Assembly (NCBI RefSeq): GCF_000024925.1 | Contig: NC_013521.1 | Location: 1,922,001 to 1,986,000, forward strand | Reading direction: 5' to 3' | Length of the DNA stretch: 64,000 nt | Origin: Sanguibacter keddieii DSM 10542 | GTDB taxonomy: Bacteria > Actinomycetota > Actinomycetes > Actinomycetales > Cellulomonadaceae | Shown here: in pieces, positions 63,524-64,000 of the stretch | How the letters are laid out: each line of letters starts with the position of its first letter | Numbering within the stretch: the stretch's first letter is position 1 | Made by a program: the position numbers and the translations under genes | Notes under the pieces: model-generated | The model's database searches: none | Told to the model about the DNA's origin: nothing | Seen by the model: the letters and a program-made list of their open reading frames with translations, nothing else

Positions 63524-64000
63524 GGTCCATTCACGCACGACTCCGTCGCACCACTGGTGACGCTCCGAGCGACCGTGGTTTCACGCTCGTCGAGCTCCTC
63601 GTGGTCATCCTCCTCTTCGGGCTGGTCCTGGCGCTGGCCGGCACGCTCTTGCTCAACGGGCTCAAGGGGCAGCAGAAGGTGGTCGGGTCCAGCCAGGCGT
63701 CGAACGATGCCCAGGTCACGATGTCCTCTATGGAACGGGCGATCCGCAACGCCTCTCAGGGAGGCGTGCTCGAGGCGGACACGCTCCTGGTCACGCACAC
63801 CGGTGGTGGCGACGGCTCTCAGCCGTGGCGCTGCCAGGCCTGGATCTACGTGCCGCCCGCCGCAGGAGCGACACACGGTGCGATCTACACGCGGAGCAGC
63901 GCGCAGAAGGCGTCCTTGAAGGTCAGTGCGTCGGCGTTCTCGTCCGGGCCGCCGTCTGGCTGGACCCTCGCGGTCGCCGACGTGAAGCCGCCGACCGGGG
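63520..64000 (+). CDS. Minor pilin-like (PilW type) prepilin, cut by window end
   Basis: At least 160 residues are visible. A basic leader (MRSIHARLRRTTGDAPSDRG) is cut after G20 to give FTLVELLVVILLFGLVLALAG, with the +5 Glu. The following region has GLKGQQKVVGSSQASNDAQV, typical of PilW/PilJ pseudopilins. The GTG overlaps the previous stop (GTGA). The reading frame is open at 64000, so the protein is incomplete here. Confidence 0.82.
   Translation, partial: MRSIHARLRRTTGDAPSDRGFTLVELLVVILLFGLVLALAGTLLLNGLKGQQKVVGSSQASNDAQVTMSSMERAIRNASQGGVLEADTLLVTHTGGGDGSQPWRCQAWIYVPPAAGATHGAIYTRSSAQKASLKVSASAFSSGPPSGWTLAVADVKPPTG

Overview
This 64 kb window is high-GC DNA with dense coding, GTG/TTG starts and many 1-11 bp start/stop overlaps, as in a chromosome of a high-GC Actinomycetota. 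The gene order thrS - HIT phosphorylase - pgsA - acyltransferase - pimA, yebC-ruvCAB-yajC-secDF-apt-relA, and rpsD-alaS-ruvX-mltG-aroE-pilB points to the order Micrococcales, probably near Cellulomonadaceae/Sanguibacteraceae. That placement is inferred from gene order and protein style, not from a search. No rRNA, tRNA, CRISPR array or insertion sequence was recognised.

Region 1 (17-16609) is an accessory catabolic cluster. It encodes a BiuH/RutB-type cysteine hydrolase, an NTF2-like (AtzH-type) domain fused to an amidase, a PNPOx-fold flavoprotein, an XRE-cupin regulator, an MBL-fold hydrolase, a cytosine-deaminase-like amidohydrolase, a NitT/TauT-type ABC importer, an FAD-linked oxidase, a creatininase-family hydrolase, a formamidase, a cupin, a flavin reductase, an AtzB/guanine-deaminase-type amidohydrolase and a VOC protein. 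Together they look like a route for importing and dismantling an unidentified nitrogen-rich heterocycle or ureide. Two divergent promoters 10.5 kb apart carry almost the same 24-bp palindromic site (22/24 identical). This makes the cluster a likely single regulon, probably controlled by the XRE-cupin protein encoded beside the first site.

Region 2 (16549-19310) holds an AraC-like regulator, a YdjM-type membrane protein behind a near-perfect LexA box, a DUF1801-like protein and a 56-residue charged protein.

Region 3 (19332-26051) is the thrS / Ap4A phosphorylase / phosphatidylinositol phosphate synthase / PIM acyltransferase / PimA operon, ending in a LemA-like and a NUDIX protein. It makes the base of phosphatidylinositol mannosides. 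A DEAD-box helicase and a convergent membrane protein follow.

Region 4 (28435-38270) is yebC-ruvC-ruvA-ruvB (Holliday junction processing), yajC-secD-secF (protein export), apt and relA (stringent response). Region 5 (38222-51054) contains an AbiEi-like regulator, a DUF349 protein, hisS, aspS with non-discriminating signatures, a GNAT protein, an MMPL transporter, rarA, rpsD and two small membrane proteins.

Region 6 (51055-57704) is alaS-ruvX, two tandem mltG paralogues and aroE. Region 7 (57898-64000) is a type IV pilus operon (pilB, pilT, pilC, major pilin, two minor pilins), cut by the right edge of the window.
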